Notes: generated by a model not told the origin, from the letters alone. Positions 1 to 5,057 are shown, counted from the stretch's first letter. The stretch: 6,372 nt of DNA from Acidobacteriota bacterium (GCA_021778875.1 JAJYBT010000161.1:1-6372); one strand, 5' to 3'. A program made the numbers and translations.

Positions 1-323
1 AGGATGACCGTGGGCGGCACGGCAACGCCGAGCTTGGCCGCAAGGGTGTAGTTGAAGAACTTGTCGTCTGCGGACCACCAGAAGGGGTTGTTGAGAACCA
101 TGGTTCCGTTCAGCGCAGCGTGCTTGAGAAAGGCACGATAGAAGGGGACGTCGTGCGAAATGCGGTCAAGAATGACGGCATACGGCAGCGGATTGGCAAG
201 CTGCACCGCACCAGTCTGAACAAATTCCGCCTGGATCCCCTCAACGTTGCGGGCATTGATGTGCTCGACGAGTGCGCCGGGAAAGCTGTTCTCCATCCCG
301 AACAGAACGCCAATCTTTTTCAT
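1..323 (-). CDS. ATP-grasp-like protein, N-terminal part (runs off the left edge)
   Basis: Reading the minus strand from an ATG at 323 gives 107 codons with no stop before the window ends. The protein begins MKKIGVLFGMENSFPGALVE, a beta-alpha start typical of the pre-ATP-grasp domain. Around residues 78-107 it has NNPFWWSADDKFFNY followed by LGVAVPPTVI. This resembles the 'N-P ... D-K ... lGvpvPpT' entry into the ATP-grasp fold of RimK/D-Ala-D-Ala-ligase-type carboxylate-amine ligases. The nucleotide-binding core and metal ligands lie outside the window, so catalytic competence cannot be judged. No signal peptide is visible, so a cytoplasmic location is expected. The gene lies 102 bases downstream of the esterase on the same strand, which suggests co-transcription. 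ATP-grasp assignment is moderately confident; substrate unknown. Alternative: another nucleotide-dependent ligase with a Rossmann-like N-terminus. Confidence 0.75.
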   Translation of the reverse strand, partial: MKKIGVLFGMENSFPGALVEHINARNVEGIQAEFVQTGAVQLANPLPYAVILDRISHDVPFYRAFLKHAALNGTMVLNNPFWWSADDKFFNYTLAAKLGVAVPPTVI

Positions 324-337
324 GCGCATCCCTCCGT
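324..337 (-). promoter_or_regulatory. Ribosome-binding site that decides the ATP-grasp start
   Basis: On the minus strand GGAGG occupies 335-331. Two in-frame ATGs follow. The one at 329 is only one base from GGAGG; the one at 323 is seven bases away. The spacing favours 323, giving a protein beginning MKKIGV rather than MRMKKIGV. Confidence 0.65.
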
Positions 338-425
338 AAAACAAGTCTAGGGTAGTTGCCCCGCGCACAGGCTACTTCGCCTTGGCGGGCGGCACGTATC
401 CAGTCAGGCAACGGGTGCGTCAAGG

Positions 426-1136
426 TCACAGGTAGTGCTGCAGCATCCGTTGCCAGGTAGGCCAGTCATGAGAGTTCTGCGACTCCCAGATGTAGAGTTG
501 GTGGGGAATCTCTTTGGCACTGAAGACACGACCAAGATTTTGATTCTGCGCAAGGCAGTGATCGTCCCACCCGGTGGCGAGGACGTAGCGATTCCGACGA
601 TAGCGCTCAAGATACCAGGGGTCGTTCAGGTTGGGCAGGTAGTGCGTGGGAAGGTTGTAGTAGCAGTCCTTGTCGTAGTAGCCGCCGAGGAAGCCGGAGA
701 GGTCGAAGGCGCCGGACATGGACAGCATGCCCGTAAACACATCCGGGTGGCGCAGTGCGATGTTGGCAGCGTGATAACCACCAAAGCTGCAGCCAAGAGC
801 GACCAGTTGCGCATCGCGATTGCGGCGGCGAACAAAGGGCACAACCTCATGCAGCAGGTAGCTCTCGTACTGCATGTGGCGAGCAATGCGGGTGCGCGGG
901 GCAACGTTGCGGTTGTACCAACTCTCCATGTCAACAGAGTCCGCGCAGAAGAGCTGAAGCTGGCCGGAGTCAAGGCGGCCGGCAAGCGATGCGACCATGC
1001 CGCGATCCTCAAACTCGTAGAAGCGCCCGCCGGAGGTGGGAAAAGCGAGCGCGGGCAACCCGGCATGGCCGAAGACGAGGAGTTCCATGGATCGGCCCAG
1101 GCGGGGAGACTGCCACTGGTGATATTCACGAACCAT
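426..1136 (-). CDS. Alpha/beta-hydrolase, putative esterase (COG4947-like)
   Basis: This encodes 236 residues beginning MVREYHQWQSPRLGRSMELL. The nucleophile elbow GCSFG is at residues 115-119 (Ser117) and is followed by GYHAANIALRHPD, typical of alpha/beta-hydrolases. A C-terminal His is at residue 223 in NSHDWPTW, and the Asp191/Asp192 pair in GWDD is the likely acid member of the triad. There is no signal peptide or membrane segment, so it should be cytoplasmic. The opening pattern (REYH.W.SP.LGR.MELLVFGHAG...FPTS.GRFYE) matches the small uncharacterised COG4947 esterase group, related to esterase-D/enterochelin-esterase-type enzymes. The substrate is unknown. An ATG six codons further upstream (1154) is in frame, but its preceding bases contain no Shine-Dalgarno sequence, whereas GGAG lies six bases before the ATG at 1136. 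The gene precedes the ATP-grasp gene on the same strand, suggesting a shared pathway in ester or peptide-like metabolite processing (inference). Confidence 0.85.
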   Translation of the reverse strand: MVREYHQWQSPRLGRSMELLVFGHAGLPALAFPTSGGRFYEFEDRGMVASLAGRLDSGQLQLFCADSVDMESWYNRNVAPRTRIARHMQYESYLLHEVVPFVRRRNRDAQLVALGCSFGGYHAANIALRHPDVFTGMLSMSGAFDLSGFLGGYYDKDCYYNLPTHYLPNLNDPWYLERYRRNRYVLATGWDDHCLAQNQNLGRVFSAKEIPHQLYIWESQNSHDWPTWQRMLQHYL

Positions 1137-1146
1137 GACGCTCTCC
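1137..1146 (-). promoter_or_regulatory. Ribosome-binding site that decides the esterase start
   Basis: On the minus strand GGAGAG lies at 1146-1141, four bases before the ATG at 1136 (GGAG itself is six bases away). No purine-rich motif precedes the in-frame ATG at 1154. The shorter product also starts where the family's conserved segment starts. Confidence 0.55.
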
Positions 1147-1198
1147 GCGGCCATGTGCGCCGGTCGATGAAATCTGCGGAGACATTCTCTTTAAGCTG

Positions 1199-1227
1199 TT
1201 GATAATAATGATCATCACTAGATCCAA
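1199..1227 (-). promoter_or_regulatory. Candidate sigma70-like promoter for the esterase/ATP-grasp genes
   Basis: On the minus strand TTGGAT (1227-1222) and TATCAA (1204-1199) are separated by 17 bases, inside a short A/T-rich island in otherwise GC-rich DNA. The matches to consensus are modest (3/6 and 4/6). An overlapping TATTAT at 1207-1202 is a better -10 box but has no well-spaced -35. Transcription would start near 1192, about 55 bases before the esterase start. Confidence 0.3.
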
Positions 1228-1293
1228 CGCCGCGCAAAATGGGAGAACCGGCAGTTTCCTGATACTGTAACAGCCCCGGGCGACGGCGGGGGA

Positions 1294-1308
1294 CCGGCAA
1301 TTTGCCGG
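1294..1308. repeat. Palindrome CCGGCAA-T-TTGCCGG
   Basis: Two perfect 7-base arms flank a single T. As RNA only a five-pair stem with a five-base loop can form, so a DNA-binding (operator) role is as plausible as a hairpin. A close relative, CCGGCA-AC-TGCCGG, lies in the khpA-rimM spacer at 2408-2421. Confidence 0.5.
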
Positions 1309-1501
1309 GAGATGCAAAGCCAGTGGCAAAAAGCGGCTGGTAGATCTGCGGAAAACCTCAATTTTGGAGCATAACCGGGGCACACAAAGTGAGATGAGCC
1401 GGACAGCTTGGGTGCGACCATGTTTCCGAGGAGTTCCAGCAAATTAAGTCTTCTGGGAGCAGCATCTTCGATTTAGCAGGGCCAAACGCGCTGTAAGCCG
1501 G

Positions 1502-1531
1502 GTGAAATAGCCTGCGACCAGGTAAATTCAC
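1502..1531. repeat. 30-base two-tier inverted repeat upstream of the rpsP promoter
   Basis: GTGAA (1502-1506) pairs with TTCAC (1527-1531), and nested inside it CCTG (1511-1514) pairs with CAGG (1519-1522). The two stems are separated by symmetric four-base steps (ATAG and TAAA), and the central bases are CGAC. The dyad is centred about 36 bases upstream of the candidate -35 box at 1553, a position suited to an operator or activator site. No regulator can be named. Confidence 0.35.
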
Positions 1532-1552
1532 TCGGAAGTCGACGCAGGAAAC

Positions 1553-1581
1553 TTGCTCCGGCGTTCAGTTTCGGCGATACT
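1553..1581 (+). promoter_or_regulatory. Candidate sigma70-like promoter of the rpsP operon
   Basis: TTGCTC (1553-1558) is followed after exactly 17 bases by GATACT (1576-1581). The matches to consensus are 3/6 and 4/6. Initiation near 1588 would give a leader of about 130 bases before rpsP. No upstream gene on this strand could drive the operon by readthrough within the window, so some promoter is required here. Confidence 0.35.
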
Positions 1582-1720
1582 TAGGTGTTGTGTCTTGTGC
1601 GGCTGGGCGCATTCGTCTGGCCTGAATGAGTCGAGGCGCGCTGAAGCAAATAAGCCGCCGGCCGGGAAGATCCCCTGAGACCGCAACAGAGCATTGGAAT
1701 CTGAAAGGAACTGTATCGCC

Positions 1721-1975
1721 GTGGTGATGATTCGTTTGGCGCGCGTTGGCGCCCGCAAGCAGCCCTACTACCGCATTGTTGTGATTGAGAAGGATCGCGC
1801 GCGCAATGGCCGTTCGATTGAGGTAGTTGGCACGTATAACCCCCGCACCAATCCGGCCTCTGTGGACCTGAAGCACGAACGGATTGTATATTGGCGCAGC
1901 GTGGGTGCCCAGTTCTCGCCGACGGTGGCAAAGCTGGTGGCAAAGAACCCGGCTGCGGCTCCTGCCGCGGTCTAA
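1721..1975 (+). CDS. rpsP: 30S ribosomal protein S16
   Basis: The core protein is MIRLARVGARKQPYYRIVVI, followed by a DKDRARNGR-like segment (here EKDRARNGR), VGTYNP and SPTVAKLVAKNP. These are the standard S16 landmarks, and the 82-84 residue length is normal. S16 is a primary 16S rRNA binder needed for 30S body assembly. Three starts are close together: GTG at 1721, GTG at 1724 and ATG at 1727. The nearest Shine-Dalgarno-like sequence, AAAGGA at 1704-1709, is 11 bases from 1721 but 17 from 1727, so spacing favours 1721 while family alignment favours 1727. The C-terminal tail is Ala/Pro-rich (NPAAAPAAV), a common variable end. It is the first gene of the translation cluster; ffh, which precedes rpsP in many bacteria, is absent here. 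Confidence 0.96.
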   Translation: MVMIRLARVGARKQPYYRIVVIEKDRARNGRSIEVVGTYNPRTNPASVDLKHERIVYWRSVGAQFSPTVAKLVAKNPAAAPAAV

Positions 1976-2013
1976 TCCCCTTCCCGTTCCCCCCTGGGAG
2001 CGATTACAGATCT

Positions 2014-2049
2014 CTGGCCACCGTTGAGACAGATGCTGACGGGGGCCAG
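2014..2049 (+). promoter_or_regulatory. Hairpin in the rpsP-khpA spacer
   Basis: CTGGCCACCGT (2014-2024) pairs with ACGGGGGCCAG (2039-2049) at 10 of 11 positions, with one A-G mismatch and a 14-base loop. No T-run follows, so it is not a standard intrinsic terminator. It could stabilise the rpsP 3' end, be a processing site, or act as an attenuator. Its 3' arm overlaps the candidate internal promoter at 2036-2064. Confidence 0.5.
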
Positions 2050-2064
2050 AACCTGTGCTACTAT
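2036..2064 (+). promoter_or_regulatory. Candidate internal promoter for khpA-rimM-trmD
   Basis: CTGACG (2036-2041; four of six to TTGACA) is followed after 17 bases by TACTAT (2059-2064; five of six to TATAAT). TG lies one base before the -10 box, giving an extended -10 (TGCTACTAT). Initiation near 2071 would leave a leader of about 48 bases before khpA. The unusually long 143-base spacer after rpsP is consistent with a second promoter. Confidence 0.4.
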
Positions 2065-2118
2065 TCGCGCACCGATCCAAGTAAGTCTGATTGGATGTAG
2101 ACGGTCAGGGGCAAGTGC

Positions 2119-2388
2119 ATGACCCAAGTTGATATGGTCGCAGTAGATGAACTGGTTCGCGAAATAGCGCGGGCCCTGGTTGATGAACCGGCAGCCGTAG
2201 AAGTGCAGTCCGTGGACCGGGACGATAATACCGTTCTCAAGCTAAGGGTTGCGCCGCAGGATGTTGGCAAAGTCATCGGTAAGCAGGGGCGCACTGCGCG
2301 CTCCGTGCGCACCATTCTGGGTGCCGTGAGCATGAAGCTGCATCACCGCTACACGCTCGACATCCTGGAAGAGGACGACAAGCCTTAA
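2119..2388 (+). CDS. khpA: KhpA, KH-domain RNA-binding protein
   Basis: This 89-residue protein consists almost entirely of one KH domain. Residues 49-58 read VGKVIGKQGR, with the RNA-contacting GxxG loop at Gly54-Lys-Gln-Gly57. ARSVRTILGAV and a basic segment (KLHHRY) follow, and the tail is acidic (LEEDDKP). KhpA is known as a small RNA chaperone that often dimerises with KhpB (Jag/EloR); in Gram-positive bacteria the pair affects cell elongation and sRNA metabolism. Its role in acidobacteria is inferred only. AGGGG at 2107-2111 lies seven bases before the ATG at 2119; a second in-frame ATG at 2134 would remove the usual N-terminal helix start. Position between rpsP and rimM is the canonical location for this gene. 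Confidence 0.93.
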   Translation: MTQVDMVAVDELVREIARALVDEPAAVEVQSVDRDDNTVLKLRVAPQDVGKVIGKQGRTARSVRTILGAVSMKLHHRYTLDILEEDDKP

Positions 2389-2407
2389 GCTACGGAACGG
2401 ACGCGAG

Positions 2408-2424
2408 CCGGCAACTGCCGGAGG
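2408..2424 (+). promoter_or_regulatory. Palindrome overlapping the rimM ribosome-binding site
   Basis: CCGGCA (2408-2413) and TGCCGG (2416-2421) form a near-perfect inverted repeat around AC. As RNA it can fold as a five-pair stem with an AACT tetraloop. The rimM Shine-Dalgarno GGAGG is at 2420-2424, five bases before the ATG, so its first two G residues lie in the 3' arm. Folding could therefore partly mask ribosome access to rimM. The sequence closely resembles the palindrome at 1294-1308. Confidence 0.45.
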
Positions 2425-2429
2425 GGAAG

Positions 2430-3020
2430 ATGACCCAACCGGAAGAGTGGGCTTGGCTTGCGCGCATTCGGCGCACACAGGGACGCAAAGGCGAGGTCTT
2501 CGCCGAGATTTTGACAGATTTTCCTGAGAAATTTGCCGAACGGCGAAGGCTATGGCTCATTGCCGAGGGCTCTTCGGCGGCAGCCGAACGGACCAAAGTT
2601 GATTTGTTGCCACAAGAGGTTGAGCTCACATCCCACTGGTTGCACAAGGGTGGCGTTGTGCTGCACTTCGCCGGCGTGAACACCATCTCGGACGCAGAAG
2701 CTCTTGCAGGACGAGTAGTGGCGATTCCAAGGGCGGAGCGAACTACGCTAGGCGTAGATGAAGCCTACGTTGGCGACCTGATTGGGTGCACGCTGGTGGA
2801 TGTGTCCGGTGCTAACCCGGTGGATGTGGGCGAGATTGTGGATGTGGACCGGGAGGCTGGTCCGGTTGCCCTGCTGGTGGTGCGCGGCGCCCAGGGAGAA
2901 GTGTTGATTCCCTTTGCCAAGAGCTACCTGAAGAACCTGAATGTGAGCGCAAAGCGGGTGGAGATGGCCCTGCCTGAAGGGCTTGTTGACCTGAACGCGC
3001 CGGGTTCGGGCAACGCCTGA
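2430..3020 (+). CDS. rimM: Ribosome maturation factor RimM
   Basis: The 196-residue product has the two-domain RimM layout. Residues ~7-103 form the N-terminal RimM barrel (WAWLARIRRTQGRKGEVFAE at the start; SDAEALAGRVVAIPR near its end). Residues ~110-188 form the PRC-barrel (YVGDLIGC, VGEIVDVDREAGPVALLVV, EVLIPFAKSYL, LPEGLVDL). RimM binds S19 and the 16S 3' domain to promote late 30S assembly. The usual His-Gly in the first-strand motif (HG..GE) is Gln-Gly here (TQGRKGE, residues 16-22), a mild departure. A strong GGAGG lies five bases upstream of the ATG. The gene follows khpA by 41 bases and precedes trmD by 22, consistent with co-transcription. The C-terminus ends in a short Gly/Asn-rich tail. 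Confidence 0.95.
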   Translation: MTQPEEWAWLARIRRTQGRKGEVFAEILTDFPEKFAERRRLWLIAEGSSAAAERTKVDLLPQEVELTSHWLHKGGVVLHFAGVNTISDAEALAGRVVAIPRAERTTLGVDEAYVGDLIGCTLVDVSGANPVDVGEIVDVDREAGPVALLVVRGAQGEVLIPFAKSYLKNLNVSAKRVEMALPEGLVDLNAPGSGNA

Positions 3021-3042
3021 GATTCAGAGTGATTGAACGCCG

Positions 3043-3888
3043 ATGAGCTTGCGCTTTGACATCGTGACCATCTTTCCGGGACTGTTTGCCGGGATTTTTG
3101 ACCATGGGATTGTGCGCCGGGCGCAGGCCGAAGGGCTGGTGACCGTTGGCGTGCACGACCTGCGCGCCTTTACCCACGACCGGCACCGCACGGTGGATGA
3201 TCGGCCGTTTGGCGGCGGCGAGGGCATGGTGCTAAAGCCGGAACCGCTGGCTGAAGCGCTGGGATCGCTGGAAATCGCAAAAAAGACAGAGAGGATGCAG
3301 GCCGGGAGCCCAGGGCGGACGCGGGTGATTCTGCTTTCGGCCCAGGGCAAGCCGTTTACGCAGCAGGTGGCGCGTGAACTGGCAGGGCTGGAACGGATGG
3401 TGCTGATCTGCGGACGCTATGAAGGCGTGGACGAGCGGATCAACGATCTGTATTGCGACATGGAACTCTCCATTGGCGACTATGTGCTGAGCGGGGGTGA
3501 GCTGGCCGCCGCGGTGGTGGTGGATGCGGTGATGCGGCTGGTTCCGGGCGTGCTGGGCAATGAGGCGTCAGGGGAGTTCGAGAGCTTTGGCGCGGCGGAC
3601 GCCGAGATTACAACGGATGAGCAGGGCGTACCGCGCTCCCAGCACGGAGCAGGCGGACTGCTGGACTATCCGCACTACACGCGGCCGGCGGAGTTTGAGG
3701 GTCTGCGCGCGCCGGAGGTTCTGCTGAATGGAGACCACCGGCAGATTCGCCGCTGGCGCCGTGAGCAGCAACTGCGCAAGACAATGATGAACCGGCCGGA
3801 CCTGCTGGAACAGGCCCAGTTGAGCCGCGAAGACGAGAAGATCCTGGGCGCAATTCGCGAGGAAGCTCGCAGCAAAACAGAGACGTAA
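3043..3888 (+). CDS. trmD: tRNA (guanine37-N1)-methyltransferase TrmD
   Basis: This 281-residue SPOUT methyltransferase uses S-adenosylmethionine to make m1G37 in tRNAs reading CNN/GNN codons, preventing +1 frameshifting. The landmarks are FDIVTIFPGLF at the N-terminus, FTHDRHRTVDDRPFGGGEGM (43-62), the trefoil-knot SAM site LLSAQG (97-102), LICGRYEGVDERI (121-133), SIGDYVLSGGELAA (143-156), LLDYPHYTRP (206-215) and the RRWRREQQLRKT C-terminal domain. Two departures stand out. The interdomain linker between Phe182 and Leu206 has 23 residues against three in E. coli, and Glu180 aligns with the E. coli catalytic Asp169. Arg165 matches E. coli Arg154. Despite this the gene is intact and syntenic, so an active enzyme is likely. 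The start at 3043 has only a weak Shine-Dalgarno; translational coupling to rimM, 22 bases upstream, is likely. Confidence 0.96.
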   Translation: MSLRFDIVTIFPGLFAGIFDHGIVRRAQAEGLVTVGVHDLRAFTHDRHRTVDDRPFGGGEGMVLKPEPLAEALGSLEIAKKTERMQAGSPGRTRVILLSAQGKPFTQQVARELAGLERMVLICGRYEGVDERINDLYCDMELSIGDYVLSGGELAAAVVVDAVMRLVPGVLGNEASGEFESFGAADAEITTDEQGVPRSQHGAGGLLDYPHYTRPAEFEGLRAPEVLLNGDHRQIRRWRREQQLRKTMMNRPDLLEQAQLSREDEKILGAIREEARSKTET

Positions 3889-3927
3889 GAGATCGCCAGT
3901 CCAGAATTAGGCGCGAAGGGCGATTGT

Positions 3928-3957
3928 CTGTTAAACTTAAGGTTCTGAGTTCAACAG
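3928..3957 (+). promoter_or_regulatory. rplS leader inverted repeat / extended -10 element
   Basis: CTGTTAAACT (3928-3937) pairs with AGTTCAACAG (3948-3957) at nine of ten positions around a 10-base loop. The stem ends two bases before the rplS Shine-Dalgarno AGGA (3959-3962). The left arm also contains TGTTAAACT, an extended -10-like element with no recognisable -35. It is therefore either an RNA hairpin next to the ribosome-binding site in readthrough transcripts or part of an rplS promoter; the two roles are not exclusive. Confidence 0.4.
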
Positions 3958-3969
3958 CAGGAAACTACC

Positions 3970-4335
3970 ATGTCCATTCATCCCGTAATGCAGCGCCTGG
4001 CCGACAAGCTGAAGCGCACCGATCTCCCCGAGTTCGTCCCTGGTGACCAGGTTCGCGTCCAGGTCAAGATCAAGGAAGGCGACAAAGAGCGTTTGCAGGC
4101 CTTTGAGGGTCTGGTAATCGCCATTAACCGCGGCCCCCAGGGCACGTTTACCGTGCGCAAGATGAGCTTTGGCCAGGGTGTGGAGCGTATCTTCCCCTTC
4201 AACTCCAAAGTCGTCGACAAGGTCGAGAAAATTCGCAGCTACAAGGTGCGTCGCGCCAAGCTGTTCTACATTCGCGGACTGCGCGGCAAGGCTGCCCGTC
4301 TTAAGGAAGTGGATCGGCTGACCGCCAAGGCATAG
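3970..4335 (+). CDS. rplS: 50S ribosomal protein L19
   Basis: This 121-residue basic protein contains the L19 pattern [22 protein letters not shown] (residues 20-41), [34 protein letters not shown] and [23 protein letters not shown]. Length is close to the bacterial norm (about 115). L19 lies at the 30S-50S interface and contributes to an intersubunit bridge. The start is clear: AGGA at 3959-3962 is seven bases before the ATG. The 81-base spacer after trmD, with its inverted repeat, may let L19 be made in larger amount than RimM and TrmD, as is known for E. coli where the outer ribosomal genes are expressed far more strongly than the middle genes. An intrinsic terminator follows 19 bases after the stop. 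Confidence 0.97.
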   Translation: MSIHPVMQRLADKLKRTDLPEFVPGDQVRVQVKIKEGDKERLQAFEGLVIAINRGPQGTFTVRKMSFGQGVERIFPFNSKVVDKVEKIRSYKVRRAKLFYIRGLRGKAARLKEVDRLTAKA

Positions 4336-4354
4336 CCTTTCTCAACTGTTTTTG

Positions 4355-4397
4355 TCACGAGCCCCCGGCCCACGCGGCTGGGGGCTCGTGATTTTTT
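4355..4397 (+). terminator. Intrinsic terminator after rplS
   Basis: A perfect 12-pair GC-rich stem (4355-4366 with 4380-4391; arms TCACGAGCCCCC and GGGGGCTCGTGA) encloses a 13-base loop and is followed by six T residues at 4392-4397. It marks the end of the ribosomal operon. T residues just before the stem (4349-4353) provide only a weak A-run on the opposite strand, so it probably acts mainly in the plus direction. Confidence 0.93.
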
Positions 4398-4409
4398 ATA
4401 CTGGAGAAC

Positions 4410-5045
4410 ATGGCCAAGCCTACGGATTGCGGATGGACGCTGGAGGAAGCCGCACGCAAGTGCGGCGCATTGCGCATTGCGGGGCTGGACGAAGTGGGGC
4501 GCGGGCCGCTCTTTGGGCCGGTGGTAGCGGCTGCGGTGATTCTGCCGCGCGGTTGCAGCCTGCCGGGACTGACCGACTCAAAGAAGCTGAGCGAAAAGAA
4601 ACGCAACGAGCTGGATATAGAGATTCGCGCGAACGCCGTGGCGTGGGCGATTGCCTTGGTGGACGCAGAAACAATTGACCGCATTAACATCCGGCAGGCC
4701 TCGCTGCTGGCCATGCGGCGCGCGGTAGAACAACTGGCCCTAAGCCCGGATTACTTGCTGATTGACGGGCGCGACACAATCGACTGGCCATGCCCGCAAC
4801 AGGCAGTGATTCAGGGCGACGGCACGAGCCTCTCCATTGCCGCGGCAAGCGTGCTTGCCAAGGTATATCGCGACAGGCTTTTGGTGGAGTTGGACCGGGA
4901 GTTTCCCGGTTATGGACTCGCACAGCATAAGGGGTATCCGTGCCCGGCCCACAGAGAGGCTCTGGCGCGGCTTGGGCCCACTCCCATGCACCGCAAAAGC
5001 TATCAGCCGGTGGCACAATCGGCGTTACAATTCCCTGAGCTTTAA
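4410..5045 (+). CDS. rnhB: Ribonuclease HII
   Basis: This 211-residue type 2 RNase H shows all hallmarks: IAGLDEVGRGPLFGPVVAAA with acidic Asp27/Glu28 and the Gly30-Arg-Gly32 motif, SKKLSEKKR (58-65), LLIDG with Asp119, SIAAASVLAKVYRD with Asp155, the substrate-sensing Tyr176 in HKGYPC, and the C-terminal HRKSYQP signature. Asp27, Glu28, Asp119 and Asp155 form the metal-binding active site. The enzyme incises at single ribonucleotides in DNA and starts ribonucleotide excision repair in the cytoplasm. rnhB commonly follows rplS. The start lies only 12 bases after the terminator T-run; a GGAG (4403-4406) is just three bases before the ATG, an unusually tight spacing. Expression may come from terminator readthrough or from a promoter inside the spacer (TATACT at 4397-4402). 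Confidence 0.96.
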   Translation: MAKPTDCGWTLEEAARKCGALRIAGLDEVGRGPLFGPVVAAAVILPRGCSLPGLTDSKKLSEKKRNELDIEIRANAVAWAIALVDAETIDRINIRQASLLAMRRAVEQLALSPDYLLIDGRDTIDWPCPQQAVIQGDGTSLSIAAASVLAKVYRDRLLVELDREFPGYGLAQHKGYPCPAHREALARLGPTPMHRKSYQPVAQSALQFPEL

Positions 5046-5057
5046 TTGAAAGCCCGT

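Larger units (their letters stand above)
1137..1720. other. Divergent intergenic region without a convincing gene
   Basis: About 580 bases separate the minus-strand esterase from plus-strand rpsP. No open frame here has a family-like protein sequence together with a ribosome-binding site. I do not recognise a tRNA or tmRNA, and the conserved core of SRP RNA is absent. The region holds an A/T-rich patch near 1199-1215, a 15-base palindrome at 1294-1308, a weak hairpin at 1320-1340, a 30-base two-tier inverted repeat at 1502-1531 and a candidate rpsP promoter at 1553-1581. Such length leaves room for regulators of both directions or an unrecognised small RNA. Confidence 0.6.

Noticed and set aside
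355..412. GTTGCC/GGCAAC inverted repeat in the esterase to ATP-grasp spacer
   Set aside because: Arms are only six bases and 46 bases apart, so no stable or specific structure is supported.
435..1202. 255-codon open frame on the plus strand
   Set aside because: It lies antisense to the esterase, whose catalytic motifs are clear. Its translation is low-complexity (Val/Ala/Gly-rich) without a recognisable family, as expected of a shadow frame in GC-rich DNA.
1208..1215. ATGATCAT palindrome in the A/T-rich island
   Set aside because: Eight bases is too short to separate from chance, although it lies in the candidate esterase promoter.
626..1300. 224-codon open frame on the minus strand
   Set aside because: It overlaps the esterase in a different frame on the same strand and is Arg/Pro/Ser/Thr-rich with no family pattern.
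1320..1340. Hairpin CCAGTGGC-AAAAA-GCGGCTGG as a terminator
   Set aside because: It has a mismatch and a wobble pair, no T-run on either side, and no gene ending nearby.
1419..1475. 18-codon mini-frame MFPRSSSKLSLLGAASSI
   Set aside because: There is no convincing ribosome-binding site or recognisable function; frames this short are common by chance.
1565..2080. 171-codon open frame antisense to rpsP
   Set aside because: rpsP is unmistakable on the other strand; the antisense product is Arg/Ser/His-rich with no domain signature.
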